The notes: generated by a model not told the origin, from the letters alone. Counted from the first letter of the stretch, positions 17,263-27,075 are shown. The stretch is DNA of 64,000 nucleotides from Calothrix sp. PCC 7507 (GCF_000316575.1 NC_019682.1:4524001-4588000); one strand, 5' to 3'. Translations and numbers: made by a program.

Positions 17263-19260
17263 ATGGGACAGAATGCAACAACAAATACAAACTCTTTCTT
17301 AGTTTGTGGACTGGGTAATTTGGGGCAATATTGTGTATCTGTACTCAAAGAATTTGGGGTAAAAGTAAATGCTATTGAAATTGAAAATATGCAAAAATGG
17401 GAGATTCCCGACTTACCAGATTTAGTAGACAAACTGGTAATTGGTGACTGTCGCCAAACCAAGATATTAGAACAAGCAGGAATTCGCCAGTGTCGAGCAA
17501 TTCTCATTGTCACCAGTGATGAGCGGATTAACATTGCAGCTGCATTTGCGGCGCGATCGCTTAATTCCCATGTGCGCCTAGTTATTCGTTCAGCACAGGA
17601 AAATTTAAATGAGTTACTCAGCGAAAACCTTGGTAATTTTGTTGCCTTTGAAGCCACTCAATTACCAGCCAAAAGCTTTGCACTCGCAGCATTGAGCAGT
17701 GAAACTAGGGGATTCTTCACCTTAGAAAATCGCTTACTGCGAGTTGTGAGAATCACAATCGATGCTTCCCATCATTGGAGTAATTACTCTCAACTTTCCG
17801 CAATTAACACTCCAAACCGAAGAGTGATTGCTCACACTAAAGCCAGAAAACCCGTACCAAAAGGATTCTATCAATGGGAACCAGATACTCAAGTGCTTCC
17901 AGGGGACACCATCGCCTACATTGAAGCCACCGAAAACTTAGTCGCTTCCCCAAGGAAACCCGTCAAAAATCTCCGGCAATTGTGGCAGGCGATCGCTACT
18001 GAGATAAAGTGGACAAACCTCCGCCACAAGCTGACCCAGTTTTGGGAAGAGAGTAGCCAAACCCGTCGCGTAGCCTTAGTTTCCGCGTTGTTGATGGTGA
18101 GCCTCTACTTATGTGGAACATTGCTATATAAGCTGCAATATCCCAAAATCACCTGGCAAGATGCCCTAAACGTATCCCTAGTCCTCAGTATCGGTGGCTA
18201 CGACAACCTCTTTGGACAGCTACAAATGCCCTTCGAGATTCCCTGGTTGCTACATGTATTTAGCATCAGTCTCACAGTGGCTGGGACAGTTTTTGTCGGT
18301 ATCCTCTATGCTGTCATGACTGAACGCATCTTAGCTGCGAGATTCCAGTTTTCCAGGCGGCGTCTCCCAGTACCCAAAGCCGATCATGTAGTGGTGATTG
18401 GTTTAGGGAGAGTTGGTCAACGAATCGCACAACTGCTGCAAGAATTCAAACAACCTTTAATCGGTGTTCACGCCACTGACTTGGAACTAGGGATATTATC
18501 CAGAATCCCCTTGATTACAGGAAATATCAAAAATGCTTTGAGCCGAGTCAATATTGCTACCGCCAAAAGCGTCATTGTCGTCACCGATGACGAGGTAGCA
18601 AACCTAGAAATTGCCTTGAGAACCCACACAGCTAACCCTACAGCCAACATAGTCATCCGTACCTTTGACCCCCGTTTCAGCGAGAACGTAGCGCGCCTAC
18701 TTCCCTACGCCAGAGTTTTAGGTGTTTATGCACTAGCCGCGGAAGCATTTGCAGCGGCGGCGTTTGGCGAAAATGTCTTGAATGTGTTTCGATTAAATAA
18801 CCAAACTACCCTCGTAACTGAATATCAAATTGAAGCCGATGATACCCTAAATGGACTATTGCTAGCGGAGATTGCTTACGGCTATGGAGTAGTACCAATT
18901 CTTCACTCCAAAGTTAGCCAGCAAACCCCTAAATTTATGCCCACCGATGATATCAAATTAACCGTAGGCGATCGCTTAGTAGTTTTAGCAACCATCGAGG
19001 GACTGCAGCGAGTAGAACACGGTACTTTCATAGCTCGTCAATGGCTGATAGAAGTAGAGAAAGCTTTTTCATCAGAAGCCGCCTTTGAAGGTGCAGCAGT
19101 AATATCACGAGTTTCTGGCTGTGATATGCACCTAGCTAGAACCCTCATGAGTCAACTCCCAGGAACCCTACAATATCCACTTTATAAACACCAAGCACAT
19201 CGTTTAGTCAGTGAATTAAGTAAATCCCAAGTTTCGGCTCATATTATTCAGAGTAATTAA
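17263..19260 (+). CDS. two-TM ion-channel protein flanked by two TrkA-N (RCK) domains
   Basis: 665 residues. Residues 5-120 form a TrkA-N/RCK Rossmann domain (FLVCGLGNLGQYCVSVL). A hydrophobic helix lies near residues 268-290, a pore-like segment LSIGGYDNLFG near 305-315, and a second helix (FSISLTVAGTVFVGILYAVM) near 328-350. A second TrkA-N domain (VVVIGLGRVGQRIAQLL) starts near 370 and a TrkA-C-like region ends the protein. The layout suggests a ligand-gated potassium channel. The filter differs from the classical TVGYGD, and an RCK domain in front of the membrane part is unusual. Confidence 0.8.
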   Translation: MGQNATTNTNSFLVCGLGNLGQYCVSVLKEFGVKVNAIEIENMQKWEIPDLPDLVDKLVIGDCRQTKILEQAGIRQCRAILIVTSDERINIAAAFAARSLNSHVRLVIRSAQENLNELLSENLGNFVAFEATQLPAKSFALAALSSETRGFFTLENRLLRVVRITIDASHHWSNYSQLSAINTPNRRVIAHTKARKPVPKGFYQWEPDTQVLPGDTIAYIEATENLVASPRKPVKNLRQLWQAIATEIKWTNLRHKLTQFWEESSQTRRVALVSALLMVSLYLCGTLLYKLQYPKITWQDALNVSLVLSIGGYDNLFGQLQMPFEIPWLLHVFSISLTVAGTVFVGILYAVMTERILAARFQFSRRRLPVPKADHVVVIGLGRVGQRIAQLLQEFKQPLIGVHATDLELGILSRIPLITGNIKNALSRVNIATAKSVIVVTDDEVANLEIALRTHTANPTANIVIRTFDPRFSENVARLLPYARVLGVYALAAEAFAAAAFGENVLNVFRLNNQTTLVTEYQIEADDTLNGLLLAEIAYGYGVVPILHSKVSQQTPKFMPTDDIKLTVGDRLVVLATIEGLQRVEHGTFIARQWLIEVEKAFSSEAAFEGAAVISRVSGCDMHLARTLMSQLPGTLQYPLYKHQAHRLVSELSKSQVSAHIIQSN

Positions 19261-19263
19261 TAA

Positions 19264-19560
19264 CACGGATTAAACGGATTTAAAGATTGCACGGATTTTT
19301 AGATGACAACACCATTCCATCATCAGTGTCATCCCATAATCATATTTAAATTGACGCTAATATTTCAATCACGGATTAAACGGATTTAAAGATTGCACGG
19401 ATTTTTAGATGACAACACCATTCCATCATCAGTGTCATCCCATAATCATATTTAAATTGACGCTAATATTTCAATCACAGATTAAACGGATTTTCAGATG
19501 GCAACACCATTCCATCATCAGTGTCATCTCATAATCCTTCTAATCCGTGATCCCGACAGT
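19264..19560. repeat. 106-bp tandem direct repeat, 2.8 copies
   Basis: Two complete copies begin at 19264 and 19370 and a third, shortened copy begins at 19476. Each opens with CACGGATTAAACGGATTT and includes ACACCATTCCATCATCAG. The first two copies look identical; the third has a deletion and ends AATCCGTGAT, so the block also has inverted ends. Related sequence reappears at 19981-20090 on the other side of the GxxExxY gene. Confidence 0.85.
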
Positions 19561-19568
19561 TTTCCGCG

Positions 19569-19946
19569 TCACCTTACCAACCTCTTAAAACTCATACTCT
19601 TACTCCCAAAATTAATCAACAAACCAACTTCCAGCTTATACACCTTCAGATAATTTAAAGCTTGAGCTAAATGCACATCATCAAGCTGAATAACAGCTTT
19701 CAACTCAACCAAAACCTTTCCCTCCACCACAAAATCAGCCCTACGAGTCCCAATCGGTTTTTCCAAATCCTTATAAAAAATAGCCTGTTCAATTTCACGC
19801 ACAAACTCCAGCCCCACTTGACTCATCTCATAAGCCAAGGCCCTTTGATAAATTACTTCCTGAAACCCATTACCCAAAAATTTATGAACTTCAAAACTAG
19901 CGCCGATAATTTTCTGAGTAATATCAGCATACTTCAAACCCTCCAT
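19569..19946 (-). CDS. GxxExxY protein (PD-(D/E)XK nuclease-fold)
   Basis: 125 residues from the ATG at 19946; a GTG three codons upstream is also in frame. The naming motif is present (GNGFQEVIY). RADFVVEGKVLVELKA carries the Asp and the E-x-K of the PD-(D/E)XK_3 family. The typical closing HLAQALNYLKVYKLEVGLLINFG follows. These small proteins are scattered across bacteria, often in isolated positions; a nuclease activity is suspected from the fold. The gene lies between related ATTAAACGGATT repeats, which points to mobility as a cassette. Confidence 0.88.
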   Translation of the reverse strand: MEGLKYADITQKIIGASFEVHKFLGNGFQEVIYQRALAYEMSQVGLEFVREIEQAIFYKDLEKPIGTRRADFVVEGKVLVELKAVIQLDDVHLAQALNYLKVYKLEVGLLINFGSKSMSFKRLVR

Positions 19947-20104
19947 ACAAAACACTCATATAGATAACTGAAATATATCTTGAACACAGATTAAACAAAC
20001 TCAATGATTACACTGATTTTTTCTTCCAAAATGATCCCAAAAATCAGTGGCATCCCATAATCCCTAAAATCCGTGATTCAGACATTTTCCGCATATAGCT
20101 AAAA

Positions 20105-20134
20105 AACAGGACTTACACCATCGTAAGCCCTGTT
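20105..20134 (-). terminator. terminator of the BON lipoprotein gene
   Basis: Stem AACAGGACTTAC / GTAAGCCCTGTT with one mismatch and a 6-base loop. On the minus strand it is followed by a T-run. It lies 87 bp downstream of the lipoprotein gene. Confidence 0.7.
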
Positions 20135-20220
20135 GATAACTACAAAATTTTTGACTAAAAAAGTATCAAGGATTGTAGATACCTAGAGGTTGCCTTGAGG
20201 TAATTTCAGACTTCATACTT

Positions 20221-20670
20221 CTATTGTGGTTTTGCTGATGCAGCTTTTGCTTCCACTTTAACGCTCTTAACACCTTTGAGTTGTTTAACTAGGGGTTCGA
20301 TTTTCTTAATATCCGCCTCAGTAGGAACTGTGCCTTTGATGGTGACAGCACCAGCTTTATCTTCAACTTCTAACTTGCTACCTGGAATTTTTTGCTCTAA
20401 CTTGCTAAGAATTAAGCTTTTAGTATTGCCAGTTGCACTTGCAGGTGCTGTTTTGGTTGTGTCTGCAGCAGCTTTGGTAGTGGTTTTAGTTTTGTCAGTA
20501 TCAGCAGCACCTTTGGTGGCAGTTTCAGTTTTTTGAGTTGCATCTTTTGCTGGTTTAACAGCTTCATTGGTAGTGCCAGGAGTTTCAGAACCCGTTTTCG
20601 TAGCATCTTGGCAACCAAAGATACCGACAACTAGAATACCACTAACTAAAAAAGGAATTAGCTTTTTCAT
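20221..20670 (-). CDS. BON-domain lipoprotein
   Basis: 149 residues with a lipoprotein signal (MKKLIPFLVSGILVVGIFGC, Cys at position 20 in a lipobox-like context), so it is probably anchored in the outer or plasma membrane. A long low-complexity linker of Thr, Lys, Ala and Asp follows. The C-terminal 65 residues form one BON domain (LEQKIPGSKLEVEDKAGAVT, IKGTVPTEADIKKIEPLVKQ, VKSVKVEA), a fold thought to bind phospholipid or to stabilise envelopes under osmotic stress. A good ribosome site (GGAGA) precedes the ATG. It is monocistronic, with its own terminator. Confidence 0.88.
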   Translation of the reverse strand: MKKLIPFLVSGILVVGIFGCQDATKTGSETPGTTNEAVKPAKDATQKTETATKGAADTDKTKTTTKAAADTTKTAPASATGNTKSLILSKLEQKIPGSKLEVEDKAGAVTIKGTVPTEADIKKIEPLVKQLKGVKSVKVEAKAASAKPQ

Positions 20671-20774
20671 TTCTATCTCCGAATTGAGTACTTGAAGCGA
20701 TTAACTGAGCGGTGTGTCATGTTGAGGAGCGAATGTCAAAAAACAATGAAAGGTGAAATCACAGAACAGCTAAA

Positions 20775-20875
20775 GTAGGCACTAAGGTTACTGAAAATTA
20801 AAATTGGTATAGATTCCAAAGGTGAAATTTTCAAGTGATCACCAAAAGTACCAATTATATTTCAGTAACGCCTAC
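20775..20875. repeat. long imperfect inverted repeat in a 600-bp non-coding region
   Basis: Arms GTAGGC...GTTACTGAAA...ATTGGTA and TACCAATT...TTCAGTAACGCCTAC can fold into a roughly 30-bp interrupted stem with a loop of about 36 bases. It lies in the 618-bp gap between the divergent BON lipoprotein and the histidine kinase at 21289. It could be a MITE remnant or a structured RNA. The rest of the gap holds no gene that I can see. Confidence 0.55.
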
Positions 20876-21288
20876 TGAAAAGTACGGCTTTGTAGAAAGT
20901 GGGTGACATCCTATCAACTTGACCTAAACGCTAAGTGGTTTGTCCAGAGATAGGGGATATTCCCACAATGGTCAGTCGATACTATCAGATTTGAAGATAA
21001 TTCGCACGGATTTTCTCAAAATTTTATGATTTTTCGCAACCAAACTTCAAAAATCCCGTGAGGTGTCAAAGTATGAGGGGGCTGCTTTTCTCAGAGTGCC
21101 TGTAGCAAGATTGCCTTTCATGAAATAATGAAAACTGGAGGTTAATAACTAATGTCAGGGGAAATTGCGCCTATATTGTTCGGTTCTACGACTGTCATGA
21201 GTACACAAATGACTATACGCTCGTAATTAATAGTGGAGTGCCTCACCTAGAAGCTGTTAGTCGCTATGGAATTAAGGGGTGAAAACCT

Positions 21289-22707
21289 GTGTACGAATGG
21301 ATCTTGCCAAGTCTGAGCGAAGTTTTAGTTGCAAGCCAATCAGCCGTAGCTGAATGTTCACCAGCTAAAGCAGAACAGCAATGGCGTGTCAGTCTAGCAG
21401 CAACAGAACATCTGCTGATCAATAATTTAGGGAATGCTGCATCTGACGGAACCCAAGGATTAGTTTTAGCAGCACCAGCACCCCTATTTAGTCAGCCAAA
21501 GCTGACTCAAAGCTTACGGAGAGTAACTTTTACGGCCAAGCCATTTAACCCTTTGGCACTGATGCCCTTTCAGATGCCAATAGCGATCGCTACAATAGAT
21601 GAAGTTACTCCTCATGAATCGGTACTGCCTCTACTACCTGCCGATCCTCTAGGAAGAGAGCAGTTTTGCCTAGTATTTACAGATAAATTTACTCTAGTTT
21701 TAGTCTTAGCTGCACACAAAAACGGCCAAAAAACGTTTTCGTTTTCTTTTGAGCCAGAGGTTGTACAGCAGGCTTGGCGAGCATTAGGAGCCAGGGTGAT
21801 GCTGACTAATCCAGATTTTTTCGCTGAACTGGATACAATAGTCCAAAAGTATTTCCCAATAACGCCTGATTACCGCACTGTAATTCAGTTTAGTCAATTG
21901 TTGCTGCAAGAATTCACAGAGCCAGAAGCGGATAGGGGAAATGTTCCTTACTCTCCCCCTCTCCCTGTCTGCCCTTCCGTCTCTCCCCGGCCTGATGTAG
22001 AATTGCTGCAAGCCTTTGCTCACGAAGTCCGGACTCCTTTGACAACGATTCGCACGATGACGCGGTTGCTGCTAAAACGGCGGGACTTACCTGCTAATGT
22101 GATTAGTCGCTTAGAAGTTATCGATCATGAGTGTACTGAGCAAATTGATCGGATGGAGTTGCTGTTTAAGGCGGCAGAATTAGAAACATCCACCTCAGTG
22201 AAATTTACACGCACGCAACTGACACCAATGTCTTTGGATCAGGTGTTACAGCAAAGTATTCCCCGTTGGCAACAAGCAGCCAATCGGCGAAACTTAACTT
22301 TAGATGTGGTTTTACCGCAGCAACTACCAACGGTGGTGAGCAATCCTAGTATGTTGGATCAGGTGTTGACTGGTTTGATGGAAAACTTCACTCGCAGCTT
22401 ACCTCCTGGTAGTCACATTCAAGTACATGTCATCCCGGCTGGAGACCAATTAAAGTTACAATTATCACCACAACTCCAGTGCAAAGATACTAGTAAAGCC
22501 CCTACGCCTGCAAAACCGCCAATTCGTAAAGCGCTTGGTCAATTACTGATGTTTCAACCGGAAACGGGTACGATTAGTCTTAATCTGGCTGCTACTAAGC
22601 ATTTATTTCAGGCGATCGGTGGCAAACTGATTGTGCGTCAGCGTCCCCACGATGGGGAAGTATTGACTATTTTCCTGCCTTTGGAAGTTAGTCCAAGCAA
22701 AAGTTAG
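21289..22707 (+). CDS. histidine kinase with degenerate ATPase domain
   Basis: 472 residues from a GTG preceded by a purine-rich site. Residues 1-215 are a sensory region of the type found in cyanobacterial kinases (REQFCLVFTDKFTLVLVLAA). Next comes a short proline-rich linker (VPYSPPLPVCPSVSPRP), then the H-box AFAHEVRTPLTTIRTM with His245. An N-box-like LTGLMENFTRS is visible, but the DxGxG and GxGLG loops that bind ATP are missing or unrecognisable, although the terminal strand (GEVLTIFLPLE) remains. It may be a phosphotransfer partner or pseudokinase. It borders the accessory island on its left. Confidence 0.8.
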   Translation: MYEWILPSLSEVLVASQSAVAECSPAKAEQQWRVSLAATEHLLINNLGNAASDGTQGLVLAAPAPLFSQPKLTQSLRRVTFTAKPFNPLALMPFQMPIAIATIDEVTPHESVLPLLPADPLGREQFCLVFTDKFTLVLVLAAHKNGQKTFSFSFEPEVVQQAWRALGARVMLTNPDFFAELDTIVQKYFPITPDYRTVIQFSQLLLQEFTEPEADRGNVPYSPPLPVCPSVSPRPDVELLQAFAHEVRTPLTTIRTMTRLLLKRRDLPANVISRLEVIDHECTEQIDRMELLFKAAELETSTSVKFTRTQLTPMSLDQVLQQSIPRWQQAANRRNLTLDVVLPQQLPTVVSNPSMLDQVLTGLMENFTRSLPPGSHIQVHVIPAGDQLKLQLSPQLQCKDTSKAPTPAKPPIRKALGQLLMFQPETGTISLNLAATKHLFQAIGGKLIVRQRPHDGEVLTIFLPLEVSPSKS

Positions 22708-22806
22708 GAGTGAGGCATCCGTGAGGGGTTAAGATAAAGCGCTTTTTGTCAATCAGCTAAAATACTCAAAACGGTTCACGGTTAACCGAAACAATACAGT
22801 CACCAG

Positions 22807-25800
22807 TCAATAATCAACTGCTTGCAGCATTTTTTCAAACAAGGGATCGCCAAAATTCATTAATCGTAGTGAAGGCATTTCATCAAAAATATTAGGGTAA
22901 AAAGTAACCATGTAATTCTGCCCTTTATAATTCAGTTGCCAAGTACGTTCGCTCCTTCTCTCAAACTGCACACCACTGGCTTTTAAAATTGTTGAGTCGG
23001 TGAATAACTGCTCAATAGTTTCTGGCGTAAAAGGGGTAGAGGTGATTGGTTTTTGAATTTCTACTAAGTCAGCTTCTAAATCCATTGCTACCATTTCTTC
23101 AATAGCTAGACGAGGCGGTGGGCTGTCTAACACAGAATCGAATTGAGACATTAAAACATCCTCTTCTTCTGGATCAGCACTCATAACAGCCCGTTCAATA
23201 AAGGTAGGGACTTGGGCTAGAATCGGCTGAAGATTACCAACAACAGTGGCAAAGGCATTAATGCGATCGCGCAATTTTCGATAAACTTTCGCCTCTACCG
23301 TGCCATCATAGTAAAAATTGTGAATTCGCACAGTCGGGTATCTTTGTCCAATGCGGTCAATTCTCCCAATACGCTGTTCGACCCGCATAGGATTCCAAGG
23401 CATATCATAATTAATCAACACACCGCAATTTTGTAAATTCAACCCCTCAGAAGCAGATTCAGTACAAAGGAGAATTTTGATTTCATCTTGGCGAAATCGG
23501 CGTTTAATTTCTTCCTTGGGAACTAGACACCAATTTGGTTGACTGTTGGCTGTTGACTGTTGACTGGATTGTTCAGTCAACGGTGAACTGTTAATTGTCA
23601 ACAATTCTCCGCCACGACCGGAGTAACAAGCCACTTGACTACCGTACAATTCCTTCAATGTATCGCGTAGATAGTCCATCGTGTCAGTGTACTGGGTGAA
23701 AACGATCGCACTTTCTCGGTCAGTTAATTCTTGGCGTAAAATTTGAATAAAGCGAGAAAGTTTGCTATCTTCCCCAGTGTTTTCAAATTGGCGTAGTAAT
23801 TCTTCAAGATATTGAATTTCCTGGGGGTCTACTGGTTCAAAGAAAGATTCCAGCCCAGCAATCACTGCATCATCCTCATTATCCACATCTACTAAATCGT
23901 CGTCACTTAAAACGCTTCCCCGTTGAGTTAACAAATAATCCAAACGACGTTGCAGAGATGACTTGATAGCATAAAATGAACTGGTCAAACGTTTACGGTA
24001 AAGGGTCATCAAAAAACCCAAACAAGAACGCTGATCTATTTGTGCCAGTCGGTAAAAGTGACGTACATAGTCGCTGACAGCTACATAAAGCGGTACTTCC
24101 CGTTGGGGTTCCAGCGTAATAGCATTATCCTGCACAACTCTAGTAGGAATATCCCGCTCTAACAGTCCCCTCTGATAGTATTGTCGGAGAGTGTCGCGGG
24201 TGTGGCGGAACATCAAGTCTTTTAGGGGAGTATTCACTGTCAAGTATTGGCGTGAGGTGTCGATAAAGTCTTCATCTGCCAATAATTGTTTGTGATTAGA
24301 GATTTTCTTTCCCCGTTGCCAAGTATCCTGCATTTTGTAAGCGAGGATGCGATCGCTCTTGGTCAAAAACTGCTCTAATCTAGAACAAGGTTGTCCGCCG
24401 CGCTGAAAATAATCGCTAGACATGACTTGCCAAAAATTAATTACTTCCTGCTTGACAGCACCTTGTAGCGAGGCGAAATAATCGCAGAAGTTATCGCCAT
24501 AACTCCAATGCCCTTGCAATCCCAGCAGGTTTAACAAGTCGAAAACTTCTATGGCATCAATTTGCATAGGAGTTGCTGATAAAAGAATCAGGGATTTTGT
24601 CTTCTCCTTCAACTGTGTCATTAACTGTAACAAGCGATTGGGTGTTTCCTTGCGGTCTTGGGGACTCTTGCGACGTGCATGATGGGCTTCGTCTAAGATT
24701 ACTAAATCCCAAGGTTCTGCTGATAGTAGCTGGTGCATTCTGTCAGTTCTTCGCACCAAATGAGAAGAAGCCAGAATTAAATCTTGGGTATTCCAGGGAT
24801 TAGCTGCTGCGGGGATAGTACGCTTGTAGGGGTCTTTAAATTCTGTAGATGTGTAACTCCAAAAATGCAGATTAAATTTTTCCCGCAATTCTTCTTGCCA
24901 CTGGGGTTGAACGCTAGCAGGTGCTAAAATCAGTACCCGCTTCACTTTTTTGGACAACAGCAGATAACGCAGAATTAAACCAGTTTCAATTGTCTTACCT
25001 AAACCAACTTCGTCAGCAATGAGAAAACTTTGGGGAAAATTTTGAGCAACGCGGCGCAGGATTTTAATTTGGTGTGGCCAGGGGTGAATGGGAATTGATT
25101 TTAAACAAAAGTCCAAGCAGCCGGGATGTTCATGAATATTGGCAAGTTGAGTAAATGCCAACCGTTCTTGTTCACTGATTACGGTTGACGGTTGACTGAT
25201 GACTGATGACTGTTCACTGTTTATTTCAGTTTTCGTAGTGGGAGCATCTTGCTCCCTACTGATATCTCTATCTTGCTCCCTACTGGTAGTAGCGGGCAAG
25301 ATGCCCGCACTACTCCAGGTTTCCAAACCAACAACGTTTAATTCTTTTGTCAGAGGTCGAGTATCAAATTCTATTTGAGAGTTCCAATCAGGTTTAGTAG
25401 ATTTTGCGTAACGCAACAGCTTTTTCTGTACCGCCTCTGGAACTTCAAAAACTCGCACGTTAGGCGATACGTCATACCAAAGTTGCTCAAATCTCGCTAC
25501 TTCTTCTTCAACTCTATCTAGTTCCCTTCCTCCCTCCCAAGAACAATAAACGTGAAAGGATTCTACATTCCTCTCCCAGCCACCGATAGATTCATTGTTG
25601 GAACCGTTAAATGCTAATTTCTCGCCCTTGCTATCAGTAAAAATGCCAACTTTTTCGTGAAATATATGCTGTGGGTCTAGTTGCTGTGTACTATCTTCTG
25701 GTAGTCCATTTTCTTTGAGAGGAATAGCAATTTTAATATCGAGATACTGGTTTTAAATTAACCAACTGAGAATTTCTAAGTGTTTGAGTTGGGCAAAACT

Positions 25801-26109
25801 TTCTGGTGGCTTTAAGTCCGCGTCTAGACGAGATAGCAATGCGTCTCGCAGTTCGTATCCCTGTTGAATTGCTTGTAAATCTTGGGGGCTAAACTGACAG
25901 CCCATGATTAACCGCATTCGCCCTTTGTTGTGCAGCATTGCACCTAAACCCCGTGCAACTTTACTCAGGATAGCACTGCTAAAAAAACCTGCTTTCCGGT
26001 CATATTGAATGGCACACTCTAAAGCAGGAATATAGAAATCAGTGATAGTGTTATGGGTGTTGCTGGTGTAACTAATTTTCCAAGGATATTCACGTAAAAT
26101 TTTCGGCAT
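22807..26109 (-). pseudogene. PLD-nuclease/SNF2-helicase fusion, split by an in-frame stop
   Basis: A single frame from the ATG at 26109 to the stop at 22807 (1101 codons), broken only by TAA at 25753-25755 (codon 119). Codons before and after it read as one PLD-type domain: ALECAIQYDRKAGFFSSAIL before, and HEKVGIFTDSKGEKLAFNGS after, with the HxK motif. The SNF2 motor follows: DEVGLGKTIETG (Walker A), DEAHHAR, LSATP and QRIGRIDRIGQ (motif VI). Expressed pieces would be a 118-residue N-terminal fragment and an 883-residue helicase from an internal GTG at 25458. Two repeat-derived stretches are inserted in frame. It is the effector gene of the DUF499/DUF1156 operon. Confidence 0.85.
25165..25318. 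repeat. REP palindromes plus STRR tract inside the helicase coding sequence
   Basis: Palindromes at 25235-25259 (core GGGAGCATCTTGCTCCC) and about 25287-25313 (core GCGGGCAAGATGCCCGC) lie next to degenerate TGACTGA heptamers at about 25170-25215. The block adds about 51 codons in frame between VVGLET and RLAFTQL. These are the same REP families that fill the intergenic spaces of the island. Confidence 0.85.
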
Positions 26110-26144
26110 ATTATGCGGTTGTTTATATCCTTTGAAAATTAATA

Positions 26145-26435
26145 CTAACGAGGTCGATTTTCTCGCCCGTGATAGACACGTAAAATAACAACATCATCCT
26201 CAAGAATAACGTAGTGAATTATAAAACCGTATTTACCAAAAGAAACTAAAAGTTTTCGCAGCCCTGCTATTTCATCTACAATTGCGCCTCGACGAGGATT
26301 TTGCTGTAAACTCTCGCCTGAAGAGACAATTGCTTGTACTGCGCGGGAAGCTGCATCAGGATTATTAAGTTTGATAAAATCATAATGACGATTTAAGTCA
26401 TTAACTGCACTTTGTGTCCAAACTATCTGGGACAT
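26145..26435 (-). CDS. ParE/RelE-type toxin
   Basis: 96 residues in the RelE/ParE fold. VWTQSAVNDLNRHYDFI is the first helix, NPRRGAIVDEIAGLRKLL the central strand with basic residues, and YGFIIHYVILEDDVVILRVYHGRENRPR the C-terminal strand ending in the family's His-Gly-Arg pattern. Toxins of this fold inhibit gyrase (ParE) or cleave mRNA on the ribosome (RelE); the HGREN ending favours the ParE side. Its start overlaps the upstream antitoxin gene by 13 bp, so the two are translationally coupled. Confidence 0.85.
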   Translation of the reverse strand: MSQIVWTQSAVNDLNRHYDFIKLNNPDAASRAVQAIVSSGESLQQNPRRGAIVDEIAGLRKLLVSFGKYGFIIHYVILEDDVVILRVYHGRENRPR

Positions 26436-26770
26436 GGGCGTTCTTGTTCAGTTCCTAAACTGTCTGCCCATTCGCGCACACGGTCATGCGCCACTCCTGA
26501 ACCTGTCCGACGGTACGCTTCGAGAGCGGATTGGCTCTGCTGAACCATTTGGGCTTCAGTAAGAGGTTGAAAATTTAATGCTGTGTCTATCTCACCTACC
26601 TCAAATGATTCTTCTGTCGTTTGAGTAGCTTGATTTATAAGTAACTGCTCAAAATCTTCTAAATCCCCAGATGAATTAGTCAGCCATGTTAACAGGAGAG
26701 TTTTTACCTGTTCTCCTGGTAATGTTTCAAGATGTTCTAAAATTTGCTGTCTAAGATTGCTTGCTGTCAT
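26423..26770 (-). CDS. antitoxin partner of the ParE-like toxin
   Basis: 115 residues, ATG start, ending inside the toxin gene. The N-terminus (LRQQILEHLETLPGEQVKTL) looks helical. The C-terminal part (LEAYRRTGSGVAHDRVREWADSLG) resembles the toxin-embracing tail of ParD-like antitoxins (the GxxVxHDxVxxW pattern). Gene order antitoxin then toxin is the usual type II layout. Confidence 0.7.
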   Translation of the reverse strand: MTASNLRQQILEHLETLPGEQVKTLLLTWLTNSSGDLEDFEQLLINQATQTTEESFEVGEIDTALNFQPLTEAQMVQQSQSALEAYRRTGSGVAHDRVREWADSLGTEQERPCPR

Positions 26771-26790
26771 AAGCTTTTAATTTTTGTAGT

Positions 26791-26937
26791 AAACTTCCTC
26801 CATTTTAAAACCTAGAGTAGTGCGGGCATCTTGCCCGCTACTACCACCAGGGAGCATCTTGCCCGCTAATACTACCAGGGAGCAAGATGCTCCCACTACG
26901 CATGAAAAACTATGGTTCTCAAAATAGATGTGGTTTA
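26791..26937. mobile_element. REP-containing MITE-like composite, copy 1
   Basis: Imperfect inverted ends (left CTCCATTTTAAAACC; right, read on the other strand, AAACCACATCTATTTTGAGA) enclose three REP palindromes of the GCGGGCATCTTGCCCGC and GGGAGCAAGATGCTCCC types. Copies 2 and 3 lie at 32887 and 37292. A 62-codon frame crosses the element, but it is only the repeat read as protein. Confidence 0.65.
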
Positions 26938-27075
26938 GTTCTGCTATAAGTACAACGTTTTTCACTTAATTCTTATCTAACTTGAGCTAAAACACTGTAA
27001 TTTACTAAATGTAGCATATCTTGACTTTTGACGATTCACTGTAATTTTTAATAATCAATAATTATGTTCTTCTAT

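Noticed and set aside
26777-26965. 62-codon minus-strand frame, with a similar one at 37291-37491
   Set aside because: Both are the REP-containing MITE-like composite read as protein (similarity follows the repeat), not genes.
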